Shown here piece after piece: positions 18,263 through 26,936 of a DNA stretch of 64,000 bases. The stretch is from NCBI GenBank assembly GCA_045611685.1, contig JAZKXO010000024.1, forward strand, positions 62,001 to 126,000, read 5' to 3'. The DNA comes from SIG701 sp045611685 (lineage in GTDB: Bacteria > Bacillota > Clostridia > Oscillospirales > CAG-272). The translations under genes were made by a program, and so were the position numbers. Position 1 is the stretch's first letter, and every line of letters begins with the position of its first letter. Under the pieces are notes generated by a model. It searched no databases. It worked only from the letters and a program-made list of their open reading frames with translations, and had not been told where the DNA came from.

Positions 18263-19258
18263 ATGCTTATGAAAAAGTCGAAAATCCTTCTCCATGCCAT
18301 CACTGCCGCGATTCTCATCGCAATCATCACGCCCCTTCTCGCATGGACGTGTGACGCCGCAGACGGCAAGAACAACTACATCAAGTGGGTGGATTTTGGC
18401 GTTACGGCAAAAGCACTCAAAGATGCTATGGAAATGGATATACAGTCTTACGATTCAGAAAAACCGATTCCGTGGATCGGCCTTTTAGCAACCTTGGCAG
18501 TAAAATACGGCGGCAATTTTGCTCTGTATAAAAATACCGATATGCAAAAAATTTCAGAGGCGTACACAAGCGGAAAATCATTTGAGGAAATTGCCAAAAA
18601 CGAAAAGCTCTATAATTACTATGAAAAAGCATACGGAGCTGTACTCGGCGGGATGCTGGGTGAATACACGGAAATCGACGAGAACGGCAATAAATCCGAG
18701 GGATACGGTCTTACCGCATACGCCCCGCTTGCTTACGGCTACGGATTCAGCCACTACGACGATTTCGGTGCCGCTCGCTCTTACGGGTACAAACGGCATC
18801 ATTTGGGGCACGATCTTATGGGGGCGGTCGGCACACCGGTTATTGCGGTGGAAGCAGGATACGTCGAGGCTTGCGGCTGGAATCAATACGGCGGCTGGCG
18901 CATCGGCATCCGTTCTTTTGACGGAAAAAGATACTATTACTATGCACACCTGCGTCGCGGACACCCTTATAACGACATATACGAAGGTAAAATCGTTAAC
19001 GCGGGCGAGGTCATCGGATACCTCGGCATGACCGGATACAGCCCTAAAGAGGACGTTAATAATATTGACACACCGCATCTGCATTTCGGTCTTCAGTTGA
19101 TTTTTGACCCGAAACAGAAAGACGGCACAAATCAGATATGGATCGATCTCTTCGCTTTGACGAAGTTTCTCAGCATGAACAAAAGCAAAACGGCAAAAGG
19201 CACAGACGGAGAATATTATGCAAAAACCGTACGCATTCCCAAAAACGCCTGGGACTGA
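18263..19258 (+). CDS. M23 (LytM-type) metallopeptidase, exported
   Basis: Exported zinc peptidase of the M23 family that cleaves peptidoglycan cross-bridges or stem peptides, or a degenerate regulator of such cleavage. The 331 residues open with a signal peptide or anchor (LLHAITAAILIAIITPLLA). The LytM domain is intact: H180xxxD184 in RHHLGHDLMG, H229 in YYYYAHL, and HLH at 272-274. The middle part (residues 40-150) has no recognised domain. Two in-frame ATGs at 18263 and 18269 both have purine-rich GGTGGTGAGG upstream; either is possible. A similar M23 protein is common in Clostridia, but I cannot assign a specific sporulation or division role. Confidence 0.88.
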   Translation: MLMKKSKILLHAITAAILIAIITPLLAWTCDAADGKNNYIKWVDFGVTAKALKDAMEMDIQSYDSEKPIPWIGLLATLAVKYGGNFALYKNTDMQKISEAYTSGKSFEEIAKNEKLYNYYEKAYGAVLGGMLGEYTEIDENGNKSEGYGLTAYAPLAYGYGFSHYDDFGAARSYGYKRHHLGHDLMGAVGTPVIAVEAGYVEACGWNQYGGWRIGIRSFDGKRYYYYAHLRRGHPYNDIYEGKIVNAGEVIGYLGMTGYSPKEDVNNIDTPHLHFGLQLIFDPKQKDGTNQIWIDLFALTKFLSMNKSKTAKGTDGEYYAKTVRIPKNAWD

Positions 19259-19276
19259 CTGAACACCCTTAAGATA

Positions 19277-19305
19277 TTGACAAAATCTTTTCATTGCGGT
19301 ATAAT
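19277..19305 (+). promoter_or_regulatory. Sigma-A promoter for M29 aminopeptidase
   Basis: TTGACA (19277-19282) and TATAAT (19300-19305) separated by 17 bases: both boxes match consensus exactly. Transcription would begin near 19312, about 40 bases before the aminopeptidase ATG. Confidence 0.88.
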
Positions 19306-19352
19306 TTTCAGTATAGAAAACCACTATTATACAATCATTTTCGGAGGACAGT

Positions 19353-20579
19353 ATGAATAAAACACTGATGAAAAAATACGCCGCGCTCATTGCCCGCGTC
19401 GGTGCCAACGTACAGAAAGGACAGCCCGTCGTTATTTACGCCGAGGTAGATCAGGGTGAGTTCGTTTCCTACGTAACAGAAGAATGCTACAAAGCCGGTG
19501 CATCCCGCGTATCGCATGAATGGAGCTACCAGCCGATCACAAAGATGAACTACAAATACCGCACTTTGAAATCGCTCTCCACAGTTCCCGCATGGCAGGA
19601 AGCGAAAATGCAGCAAATGGTAGAGGAAGTTCCCTGCCGCATCCGTATTGAAAGTGCCGATCCGGACGGCCTGCGCGGCATCAACCGCGATAAGGTACAA
19701 AAATCCCGCATTGCTACCTATCCGATCATGAAAAAATATAACGACGCGCTCGAAAACAAGGATCAGTGGACGATCGCCGCCGTTCCTTCTTACGCTTGGG
19801 CGAAAAAAGTGTTCCCCGGTGAAAAAAAGAACAAAGCGTACGAAATGCTTTGGGAAGCCATCCTAAACGCAGTACGCGTCACGAAGGACAACGACCCCGT
19901 AGAAGAATGGCGTCGCCACAACGAAAAGTTCAAGGAGAAATGCGCATGGCTGAATGAACAGCATTTTGATTATCTCGAGTACAAGAGTGCAAACGGAACC
20001 GATTTTCGCGCATCCCTGATCCCTGAAGGAAAGTGGTGCGGCGGCGGAGACACGTCCCTGCTTGGGCGTTTCTTCAATCCTAATCTGCCCACGGAAGAGA
20101 TCTTTACGAGTCCGAAACGCGGCATGGCAGACGGAAAACTTGTTTCCACCAAACCTCTTTCCTATCAAGGCCAGCTGATTGAAAATTTCTATATCACGTT
20201 CAAGGAGGGTAAAGCCGTTGAGTGGGATGCGGAAAAAGGCAAAGAACTTTTAACACAGATGCTCACCATGGACGAAGGCGCCGCTTACCTCGGCGAGCTC
20301 GCACTCGTTCCGAAAAACAGTCCCATCTCGGAAAGTGGGATTCTCTTCTATAACACTCTCTTTGACGAGAACGCAAGCTGCCACGTAGCGATGGGACGCG
20401 GATTTATGGATACGATCGTAGATTTCCAGAACAAATCGCACGAAGAATGCCACGCTCTTGGCATCAACGACAGTATGATCCACGTGGACTTCATGATCGG
20501 TGCTCCCGATATGTCGATTACCGGCTACAAAAACGGCAAAGCAACCCCTATTTTTGTGAACGGAACGTGGGCTGAATAA
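19353..20579 (+). CDS. M29 family aminopeptidase
   Basis: Metallo-aminopeptidase of the thermophilic M29 (AmpS/PepS/aminopeptidase T) family, 408 residues, the usual length; removes N-terminal residues from peptides in the cytoplasm. Family features include YAEVDQGEFVSYVTEECYKAG at the N-terminus, the metal-ligand glutamates in MTMDEGAAYLGELALVP, LFDENASCHVAMGRG, and the C-terminal HVDFMIGAPDMSITG with its histidine and aspartate. GGAGGA precedes the ATG. It has its own promoter and is followed by a hairpin, so it is monocistronic. Confidence 0.94.
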   Translation: MNKTLMKKYAALIARVGANVQKGQPVVIYAEVDQGEFVSYVTEECYKAGASRVSHEWSYQPITKMNYKYRTLKSLSTVPAWQEAKMQQMVEEVPCRIRIESADPDGLRGINRDKVQKSRIATYPIMKKYNDALENKDQWTIAAVPSYAWAKKVFPGEKKNKAYEMLWEAILNAVRVTKDNDPVEEWRRHNEKFKEKCAWLNEQHFDYLEYKSANGTDFRASLIPEGKWCGGGDTSLLGRFFNPNLPTEEIFTSPKRGMADGKLVSTKPLSYQGQLIENFYITFKEGKAVEWDAEKGKELLTQMLTMDEGAAYLGELALVPKNSPISESGILFYNTLFDENASCHVAMGRGFMDTIVDFQNKSHEECHALGINDSMIHVDFMIGAPDMSITGYKNGKATPIFVNGTWAE

Positions 20580-20582
20580 AGC

Positions 20583-20612
20583 AAAGAACGGGCATTTCCC
20601 TGCCCGTTCTTT
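20583..20612 (+). terminator. Hairpin after M29 aminopeptidase
   Basis: Perfect 12-base stem AAAGAACGGGCA / TGCCCGTTCTTT with a six-base loop, starting three bases after the aminopeptidase stop. The following T-run is short, so termination may be partial. Confidence 0.75.
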
Positions 20613-20675
20613 GACATATCCCCCTCTGTCGCGCGCATATAATTTTGGGACAAAACAAATTAACGGGAGATTTTA

Positions 20676-21173
20676 ATGAAACGTTTTCTGTCTTTTTTCC
20701 TATCCCTAATCCCTGCCGTTCTTTGTATGAGTTTAATATTTTGCCTTTCTTCACAAACGGCGGATGTCTCTTCGGAAACGAGCGGTGGCGTAATTAAAAG
20801 CGTTTTGTCTCTTCTCCCTATCGGGTTCGAGGAAATGACTCCGGAAAGACAAGCACAGCTCATAGAATCCTGCCAATTTGTCGTCCGCAAGGGCGCGCAC
20901 TTTTCAATTTATGCACTGCTCGGAATTCTCTGCATCCCACCGATGCACATCCTTTTCCGGCAGAAAAAATCCGCACCCTTTGCCGCGTGGATGCTCTCTT
21001 TCCTCTATGCAATCAGTGATGAGATTCACCAGAAATACGTTCCCGGTCGCAGTTGTGAACTGCGCGACGTGATTATCGACAGCGCCGGCGCCGCTCTTGG
21101 AACTTTGATCGTTTGCGCAATTACCGGCGCGGTGATGAAACGAAAACAAAACAAAAAGAAAAGATGCCTATGA
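20676..21173 (+). CDS. VanZ-like membrane protein
   Basis: A 165-residue VanZ-family membrane protein. Family signatures are RKGAHFSIYALLGIL and SDEIHQKYVPGRSCELRDV with IDSAGAALG; about four membrane segments, the first at residues 7-27. VanZ in vancomycin-resistance clusters lowers teicoplanin sensitivity by an unknown mechanism; most VanZ-like proteins, including this isolated one, have no known role in resistance. A TATAAT lies upstream, but the only TTGACA is 21 bases from it, too far for an ordinary promoter. The gene ends inside a bidirectional hairpin. Confidence 0.85.
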   Translation: MKRFLSFFLSLIPAVLCMSLIFCLSSQTADVSSETSGGVIKSVLSLLPIGFEEMTPERQAQLIESCQFVVRKGAHFSIYALLGILCIPPMHILFRQKKSAPFAAWMLSFLYAISDEIHQKYVPGRSCELRDVIIDSAGAALGTLIVCAITGAVMKRKQNKKKRCL

Positions 21174-21183
21174 GGCATCTTTT
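21159..21183. terminator. Bidirectional terminator between VanZ and GH13 genes
   Basis: Eleven-base stem AAAAGATGCCT / AGGCATCTTTT with a three-base loop. T-runs on one side and A-runs on the other allow it to end both converging transcripts; the two stop codons lie within it. Confidence 0.9.
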
Positions 21184-23078
21184 TTATTGCTCTTTAGCAT
21201 AATCCCATCCGGAGTGTGATAATGATACGCGGCAAGCGGCGGCACAACCGGGGAATTCCCCGCGTATTCGACGTCGATACCGCTGACCTCGTGCGTAAGA
21301 CATACGCCTATCTCCGCATCCGATCGGTTCAAAATCAGCATCACCGCCGGATCACATCCGTTCTCACGGACGATTATAAGATATTCGGGTGTCGCCTTCA
21401 AAACACGAACGAATCCGTCAGAGAAAACAGGCTCGCTTCGATGCAAAACACCGATTTTTCTGTAATACGTTAAGATGTTTTCATCCTCTCTTCCCCACGG
21501 AAACGGCATACGGCAAAAAGGATCGCCATACCCTTCGATACCCACCTCATCTCCGTAGAAAATGCACGGCACGCCGGGCATCACCGAGACGAGTGCATAC
21601 GCCAGCATCAAAAGCCTTACACCGTGGGCATACTGCTCCGGCGTTAAGCGCTTTTCTGCAAGATTTGTATTGGAAAAGCCGTCAGGATAATCGCCCGCAA
21701 GTGCCGTTAAAATTCGCATCGTATCGTGCGTTCCCAATAGATTCATGAGTAGATCTGCGGCATCTTTCGGATAGCGCCTGTACAGCGGCTCCACTATATT
21801 TGTGAACTTCTCCGCATCACCGTACCGTATATACGAGACGACTGCTTCACGGAGCGGATAATTCATCACAGAATGAAGCTGCCCGCCGCGAAGATAGCGT
21901 CTCCTTACTCCGTACGAGCACTTATTCGTTGCGTCCTCCCACACTTCCCCGTAGATGACAGCCTCCGGCTTAGTTTTTTTCAATCGATCATGAAGCGCAT
22001 CAAGAAATCCTTCCGTAAGTTCATCCGCTACATCCAGCCGCCAGCCGTCCACACCGAGTTTCGTCCATTTCGCGACAATGCCGTCCTCACCAAGTATATA
22101 TTCCCGATATGACGGCTCCTCGCCGCGCACCTTCGGTAAAGTCGGCATCCCCCACCAGGATTCATATACATCTGGATGCTCGTAGAAAATATACCATGGA
22201 TAATAAGGCGATTCCTTGGATTGACACGCACCGATAGAATCATAATTCAAAAAACGGTTAAAGTAGACACTGTCAGAACCGGTGTGATTAAAAACACCGT
22301 CCAAAATCACATGGATACCGTGCGATTTTGCTGCGGAAATCAAAGCGTTAAAACCCTCTTCACCGCCAAACATTTCGTCAATTTTCCCATAATCACCGGT
22401 ATCGTATTTATGATTCGAGGCCGCATCAAAAATCGGGCTAAGATAGAGACAATTTACACCGAGGGATGCAATATATTCCATTTTTTTCGCAACACCGAAC
22501 AAATCCCCACCGAAAAAAACATTGTTCGGCAGATCGTCGCCGGGATTTATTGCATACTGCGGAATACCGTGATCCCAATCGGGGTTGATAACCGTTCCTC
22601 TTTTCGGAACCGCTCTGCCGGAAGAACAAAAGCGATCGACAAAAATATGGTATATAATACCGCCTTTGAGCCACTGGGGCGTGTTCGTGTCTTTTTTGTA
22701 CACAAGCAATTGGCGCTTTCCGTCCTCATCGCACGGATCGAGGATTTCGGGCGATTCACCGCCGTACGTGATGCACTTTTCCCGATAATAAACGTCGTAG
22801 CAGTAGTAAAATAAACCGTCTTCAGCGTCCCCGCATAATTCAAAAAGCGCAACGTCCGCACGAAACGCTTCATCCGATTTTTCCATATCATAAAGATACA
22901 TCTTCCTATCCGCATCCGAGTGGATACGCAGTACGGTTTTCACGACATCCGCTGACAGCGGAACATACAAACAAAACCGCACGGTTTCGTCAAAAGAAAA
23001 GGCACCCAGCGGAGAAAATTTTGCCTCAGTACCCTTCAGTACGTATTTCTTTTCCGTAACGTTTTCAACTGTTTTCAT
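21168..23078 (-). CDS. GH13 alpha-glucan hydrolase (neopullulanase/cyclomaltodextrinase type)
   Basis: Family 13 glycoside hydrolase, 636 residues, with an N-terminal beta-sandwich (about 1-130) like CBM34 and a TIM barrel. Conserved regions: LDGVFNHTGSD (I), DGWRLDVADE with the nucleophile aspartate (II), YGEVWED with the acid/base glutamate (III), and LGTHDTMR (IV). YHIFVDRF and NNVFFGGDLFGV match neopullulanase/cyclomaltodextrinase-type enzymes that cut alpha-1,4 bonds of maltodextrins. No signal peptide, so it acts in the cytoplasm. As last gene of the glycogen operon, 12 bases after glgA, it likely helps degrade glycogen or its dextrins; no glycogen phosphorylase is present here. Confidence 0.92.
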   Translation of the reverse strand: MKTVENVTEKKYVLKGTEAKFSPLGAFSFDETVRFCLYVPLSADVVKTVLRIHSDADRKMYLYDMEKSDEAFRADVALFELCGDAEDGLFYYCYDVYYREKCITYGGESPEILDPCDEDGKRQLLVYKKDTNTPQWLKGGIIYHIFVDRFCSSGRAVPKRGTVINPDWDHGIPQYAINPGDDLPNNVFFGGDLFGVAKKMEYIASLGVNCLYLSPIFDAASNHKYDTGDYGKIDEMFGGEEGFNALISAAKSHGIHVILDGVFNHTGSDSVYFNRFLNYDSIGACQSKESPYYPWYIFYEHPDVYESWWGMPTLPKVRGEEPSYREYILGEDGIVAKWTKLGVDGWRLDVADELTEGFLDALHDRLKKTKPEAVIYGEVWEDATNKCSYGVRRRYLRGGQLHSVMNYPLREAVVSYIRYGDAEKFTNIVEPLYRRYPKDAADLLMNLLGTHDTMRILTALAGDYPDGFSNTNLAEKRLTPEQYAHGVRLLMLAYALVSVMPGVPCIFYGDEVGIEGYGDPFCRMPFPWGREDENILTYYRKIGVLHRSEPVFSDGFVRVLKATPEYLIIVRENGCDPAVMLILNRSDAEIGVCLTHEVSGIDVEYAGNSPVVPPLAAYHYHTPDGIMLKSNKKDAS

Positions 23079-23090
23079 ATTTTCCTCTTC

Positions 23091-24551
23091 CTATCGGCGC
23101 TTTGCGCCTTTTTCTTTTTCACACATTGATTTATACAGTTCTATATACTTCCGGGCGGACATATTCCAGGAAAAGTCCATCGTCATCACGCGCTCGACGA
23201 GCGCTCCCCACTTCACTCTGTCTCGGTAGAGATCAAGTGCGTCCTCCAGCACGTTCATCATTTCGTGCGCATTGTAATTCGTAAACGAGAACCCGTTTCC
23301 TTCAGCCGTAAATTTGTTGTACGGCTTTATCGTATCGGCAAGGCCGCCCGTCTCTCTGACAACGGGCACTGTCCCGTATCGAGATGCAATCATCTGCGCA
23401 AGCCCACACGGCTCGCTCCTCGACGGCATCAAAAACAAATCCGCACCCGCATAAAACTTTTTCGAGAGGGGTTTATTATATTCGAGTTTCGCCGCGAATT
23501 TCCCGGGAAATCTTTCGGCTATATGCGCAAAATACGCTTCCAGTTCAGGCTCACCCGTCCCGAGAAGCGCCACCTGCACATCGTTTCTACCGAGAAACTC
23601 CTCCAGGATGTGTTTTACGAGATCAAATCCCTTATGAGAGGCAAGGCGGGAGACCATAGCGATGAGGGGCACCGAAGGATCTTCTGAAAATCCGCAAATT
23701 CTCTGCAGCTCTGCCTTATTGATGGCCTTGCCGCGTGTGTCAGTGGCAAAGAAATTGGCTTTGATATCCGTGTCCGTTTCGCTGTTATAATAGTCAACGT
23801 CGATTCCGTTTAGGATTCCCGAGATCTTTCCCGCATTCATTCTGAGAACTGGGGCAAGCCCGCAAGAATAATAATCTGTCATAATCTCCGAAGCGTACCT
23901 CGGGCTGACCGTGTTCACCCAATCTGCCGTAACGATAGCGCCTTTCATGAGATTGATCGCGCCGTTATACTCAACCGTCGGGCGATCCCACTCCGCAAGT
24001 TCGAAAACATCCGCAAGGGTCTCGAAATTGTAAACGCCCTGATACTCGATATTATGAATGGTAAAAAGCACTTTTGTAGAGTCAAACCGCGGATCAAGTC
24101 CCAATTTTCTTTTGAGATAGATGACAAGCGGCGCTGACTGCCAATCATTCGAATGAATTACATCAGGAAAATAAGGAAGTGCCGCCATAAGCTCAAGCAC
24201 CGCTTTCCCGAAATACGCGAACCGCTCTCCATCATCATAATTGCCGTACAGAAATTCACGCTTGAAATAATATTCGTTATCGACGAAATAAAAGGTTACG
24301 CCATCCTTGACAGTACTGTAAACGGCCATATACTGATTGCGCCAGGAAAGCCGAACATTTGCCTCGAGCTCTTTTTTCAAAATCACGCCGTATTTTTCTT
24401 TTACAGACGAAAACATCGGAATAACAACACGAACGTCAGCGCCCTCTCCGAGCACTTTTTTCACGGCTGCGGGAAGAGATCCCATAACGTCCCCAAGTCC
24501 GCCCGTTGCAGCAAACGGCATCGCTTCGGATGCAACGTACAGTATTTTCAT
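23091..24551 (-). CDS. glgA: Glycogen synthase (ADP-glucose)
   Basis: GT5 glycosyltransferase adding glucose from ADP-glucose to growing alpha-1,4-glucan; 486 residues, typical. The N-terminal ADP-glucose loop is AATGGLGDVMGSLP (residues 15-22 hold GGLGDV, in place of the more common KTGGLGDV). The C-terminal SRSEPCGLAQMIASRYG and VPVVRETGGLADT are intact. The ATG overlaps the glgD stop (ATGA), and AAAGGA lies upstream. Confidence 0.96.
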   Translation of the reverse strand: MKILYVASEAMPFAATGGLGDVMGSLPAAVKKVLGEGADVRVVIPMFSSVKEKYGVILKKELEANVRLSWRNQYMAVYSTVKDGVTFYFVDNEYYFKREFLYGNYDDGERFAYFGKAVLELMAALPYFPDVIHSNDWQSAPLVIYLKRKLGLDPRFDSTKVLFTIHNIEYQGVYNFETLADVFELAEWDRPTVEYNGAINLMKGAIVTADWVNTVSPRYASEIMTDYYSCGLAPVLRMNAGKISGILNGIDVDYYNSETDTDIKANFFATDTRGKAINKAELQRICGFSEDPSVPLIAMVSRLASHKGFDLVKHILEEFLGRNDVQVALLGTGEPELEAYFAHIAERFPGKFAAKLEYNKPLSKKFYAGADLFLMPSRSEPCGLAQMIASRYGTVPVVRETGGLADTIKPYNKFTAEGNGFSFTNYNAHEMMNVLEDALDLYRDRVKWGALVERVMTMDFSWNMSARKYIELYKSMCEKEKGAKRR

Positions 24552-25681
24552 AGCATTTTTCCTTTATCGATGTAATACGGCTGTTCTTCACATCCGGCGA
24601 GCATACGTCCATCCCGAACGACGGCATTCTTATCGCTTATAACGTATTTCAGGCATACGCCCTCTCCTAAAAACGTGTCCTGCATCAGTATGCAGTTTGA
24701 CACCGTGCATTTTCTGCCGATCTTCACCCCACGGAAAAGAATACTGTTTTCCACCGTTCCCTCAACGACACAACCGTCTGCTATAAGTGAATTCTTTACG
24801 CTTGAATCGGGACTGTAATACGTCGGTGATGAATTGCGGACCTTCGTGTAAACCGGTCTGTCCTTCATCCGAAACAACGATTCGCGCGCATACTCGTTTT
24901 CGATAAGCTCCATATTACAGCGGTAATAGTCAGCCAAGGACGAAACGCAGGCGAAATATCCGTCGTAATTATACACACGGTAATTCATTTTACTCATACG
25001 GCTCCTTATAATATCTCTTGTGAAACTCGTATAATTGTAGGTAACGGCATCCCGTATGATCTCAAGGAGATACTCGGTTCTGACAGCCACAATATTCAGG
25101 CTGACGTTCGCATCACCGGAAAACTGGACAGGATTTGCCTTAACATCCGTTATACGGCCGCTCTCGTCCGTTTTAAACAAGACGTTGCTCCGTGCCCGTT
25201 CCGGTGTGAGACGCATTCTTTTTACCGCTATGGTAATATCCGCTCCGTTCGCTATATGATCGCGGAGAATATCATTGAGATCCACATTACATATGACATC
25301 GCAATCACTCATGATAACGTATTCATCCTGAATGTGTCTAAGGGTGTTATAAACGCTTTTAAGTGCTTCCAGCCGCGAAGTGTGTAACGTCCGCTCCCGT
25401 GCGTCAAACGCCGAGATAAACGGCGGCAAAATTTTTATCCCGCCAAAGCGGCGCGCCAAATCCCAGTCCTTGCCGCTTCCTATATGAGACATGAGCGATT
25501 GGTAATTGTTATGTGCGATGATATATACGTTGTTTATGTTGGAATTCACCATATTGGAAAGAGTGAAATCTACGAAACGGTATCTGCACCCAAACGGAAC
25601 GGATGCAAGCGTTCTCACACGCGTGAGCTGTGGGATATTTGCATCATGCATATTCGAAAAAATGATTCCTGTAACAGCCAT
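24548..25681 (-). CDS. glgD: Glucose-1-phosphate adenylyltransferase subunit GlgD
   Basis: Second subunit of the Firmicute ADP-glucose pyrophosphorylase. The N-terminus is MAVTGIIFSNMHDANIPQLT, where the GGxGxRL nucleotide loop of GlgC is replaced, so it is regulatory or weakly active alone and works as a GlgC/GlgD complex. The 377 residues include a C-terminal left-handed beta-helix with hexapeptide text (NSLIADGCVVEGTVENSILF). AAAGGAGG eight bases before the ATG. It follows glgC by 17 bases. Confidence 0.94.
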   Translation of the reverse strand: MAVTGIIFSNMHDANIPQLTRVRTLASVPFGCRYRFVDFTLSNMVNSNINNVYIIAHNNYQSLMSHIGSGKDWDLARRFGGIKILPPFISAFDARERTLHTSRLEALKSVYNTLRHIQDEYVIMSDCDVICNVDLNDILRDHIANGADITIAVKRMRLTPERARSNVLFKTDESGRITDVKANPVQFSGDANVSLNIVAVRTEYLLEIIRDAVTYNYTSFTRDIIRSRMSKMNYRVYNYDGYFACVSSLADYYRCNMELIENEYARESLFRMKDRPVYTKVRNSSPTYYSPDSSVKNSLIADGCVVEGTVENSILFRGVKIGRKCTVSNCILMQDTFLGEGVCLKYVISDKNAVVRDGRMLAGCEEQPYYIDKGKML

Positions 25682-25698
25682 CGTATAGCCTCCTTTCT

Positions 25699-26901
25699 TT
25701 ATCCGTGCTCTCTTGCGTATCCCTCAGCGACGATCACCCCACCGGGGATTTCCTCTCCGGCTTTTATAAGAGCCGAGCTGCCAATGACTGTAACGTTTTC
25801 CTCATCAGCTTTGGCTCGCCCAACGACCGCCCCTGCCCCGATCGTCGCATCCGCGTCGATAATACTGTAATTGACCGTTGCTCCCTCGCCGATCTCAACA
25901 TTCTGCATAACAACGGAATCTTTTACGAGCGCGCCCTTTGCGACACGAACGCCGCCGGAAAGAACACAATTCTCAACGACCCCGTATATCTCGCATCCCC
26001 CGGCAACCAAGGAATCGGTAACACGTCCCGACAGCCCCATGAGATGCGGCGGTTCAGCGTTATTCCTTGAATAAATACGCCATTTAGGATCGGATATATC
26101 AAAGTTCGGAACGACCCCCAACAGATCCATATTCGCCTCCCAAAGCGAATGGAGCGTTCCTACATCCTTCCAATATCCCGAAAAAGGATACGCGTAGAGA
26201 CGGCATCCGTCGCGAAGCATTGCAGGAATTACGTTTTTACCAAAATCGTTTGCAGACGTGGGATCTGCCTCGTCCCGTTTCAGATATTCTTCCAAAACAG
26301 ATCGGCGGAATATATATATCCCCATAGATGCCTTCGTACTTTTCGGCTTCGGCGGTTTCTCCTCAAATTCCGTAATGCGCCCGTCCTCGTCCGTTGTCAT
26401 GATGCCAAAACGCCCTGCTTCTTCAATGGGCACCTCGAGCAGTGCAATCGTGCAGTCTGCCCCCTTCTCTTTATGAACGCGGAGCATTTTGCTGTAATCC
26501 ATTTTGTAAATATGGTCGCCGGAAAGAATGAGCACGTGATCGGGATCGTAGCGGTTTATAAAATCAAGGTTTTGATAGATTGCGTTCGCCGTTCCCTTGT
26601 ACCAAGCCGCACCGTTTTTTCCCTGATACGGCGGCAGGATCGTAACCCCGCTTGCCGCACGGTCAAGATCCCACGGCTGACCGTTTCCGATATACTCGTT
26701 GAGCTGGAGCGGCTGGTACTGCGTCAAGACTCCTACCGTGCAGATCCCCGAATGAATACAGTTTGACAGCGGAAAATCAATAATCCTGTACTTGCCACCA
26801 AACGGAACCGCCGGCTTCGCAGTTTTTTCCGTCAGAACATAGAGTCTCGAGCCCTGCCCGCCCGCTAAAAGCATGGCGACACATTCTATTTTCTTATACA
26901 T
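25699..26901 (-). CDS. glgC: Glucose-1-phosphate adenylyltransferase GlgC
   Basis: Makes ADP-glucose from glucose-1-phosphate and ATP, the committed step of glycogen synthesis. The catalytic loop LAGGQGSRLYVLTEKTAKP, the GGKYRIIDFPLSNC stretch, the ILSGDHIYKMDY metal site and FEEKPPKPKS are all present, and the 400-residue length and C-terminal beta-helix fit the family. GGAGGTG five bases before the ATG. Confidence 0.97.
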   Translation of the reverse strand: MYKKIECVAMLLAGGQGSRLYVLTEKTAKPAVPFGGKYRIIDFPLSNCIHSGICTVGVLTQYQPLQLNEYIGNGQPWDLDRAASGVTILPPYQGKNGAAWYKGTANAIYQNLDFINRYDPDHVLILSGDHIYKMDYSKMLRVHKEKGADCTIALLEVPIEEAGRFGIMTTDEDGRITEFEEKPPKPKSTKASMGIYIFRRSVLEEYLKRDEADPTSANDFGKNVIPAMLRDGCRLYAYPFSGYWKDVGTLHSLWEANMDLLGVVPNFDISDPKWRIYSRNNAEPPHLMGLSGRVTDSLVAGGCEIYGVVENCVLSGGVRVAKGALVKDSVVMQNVEIGEGATVNYSIIDADATIGAGAVVGRAKADEENVTVIGSSALIKAGEEIPGGVIVAEGYAREHG

Positions 26902-26936
26902 ATTCTCACCTCCAATGATATTGTCTCGAAAAATGC

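Noticed and set aside
20608..20648. Promoter TTGACA...TATAAT before the VanZ-like gene
   Set aside because: The boxes are 21 bases apart and the TTGACA overlaps the preceding terminator stem.
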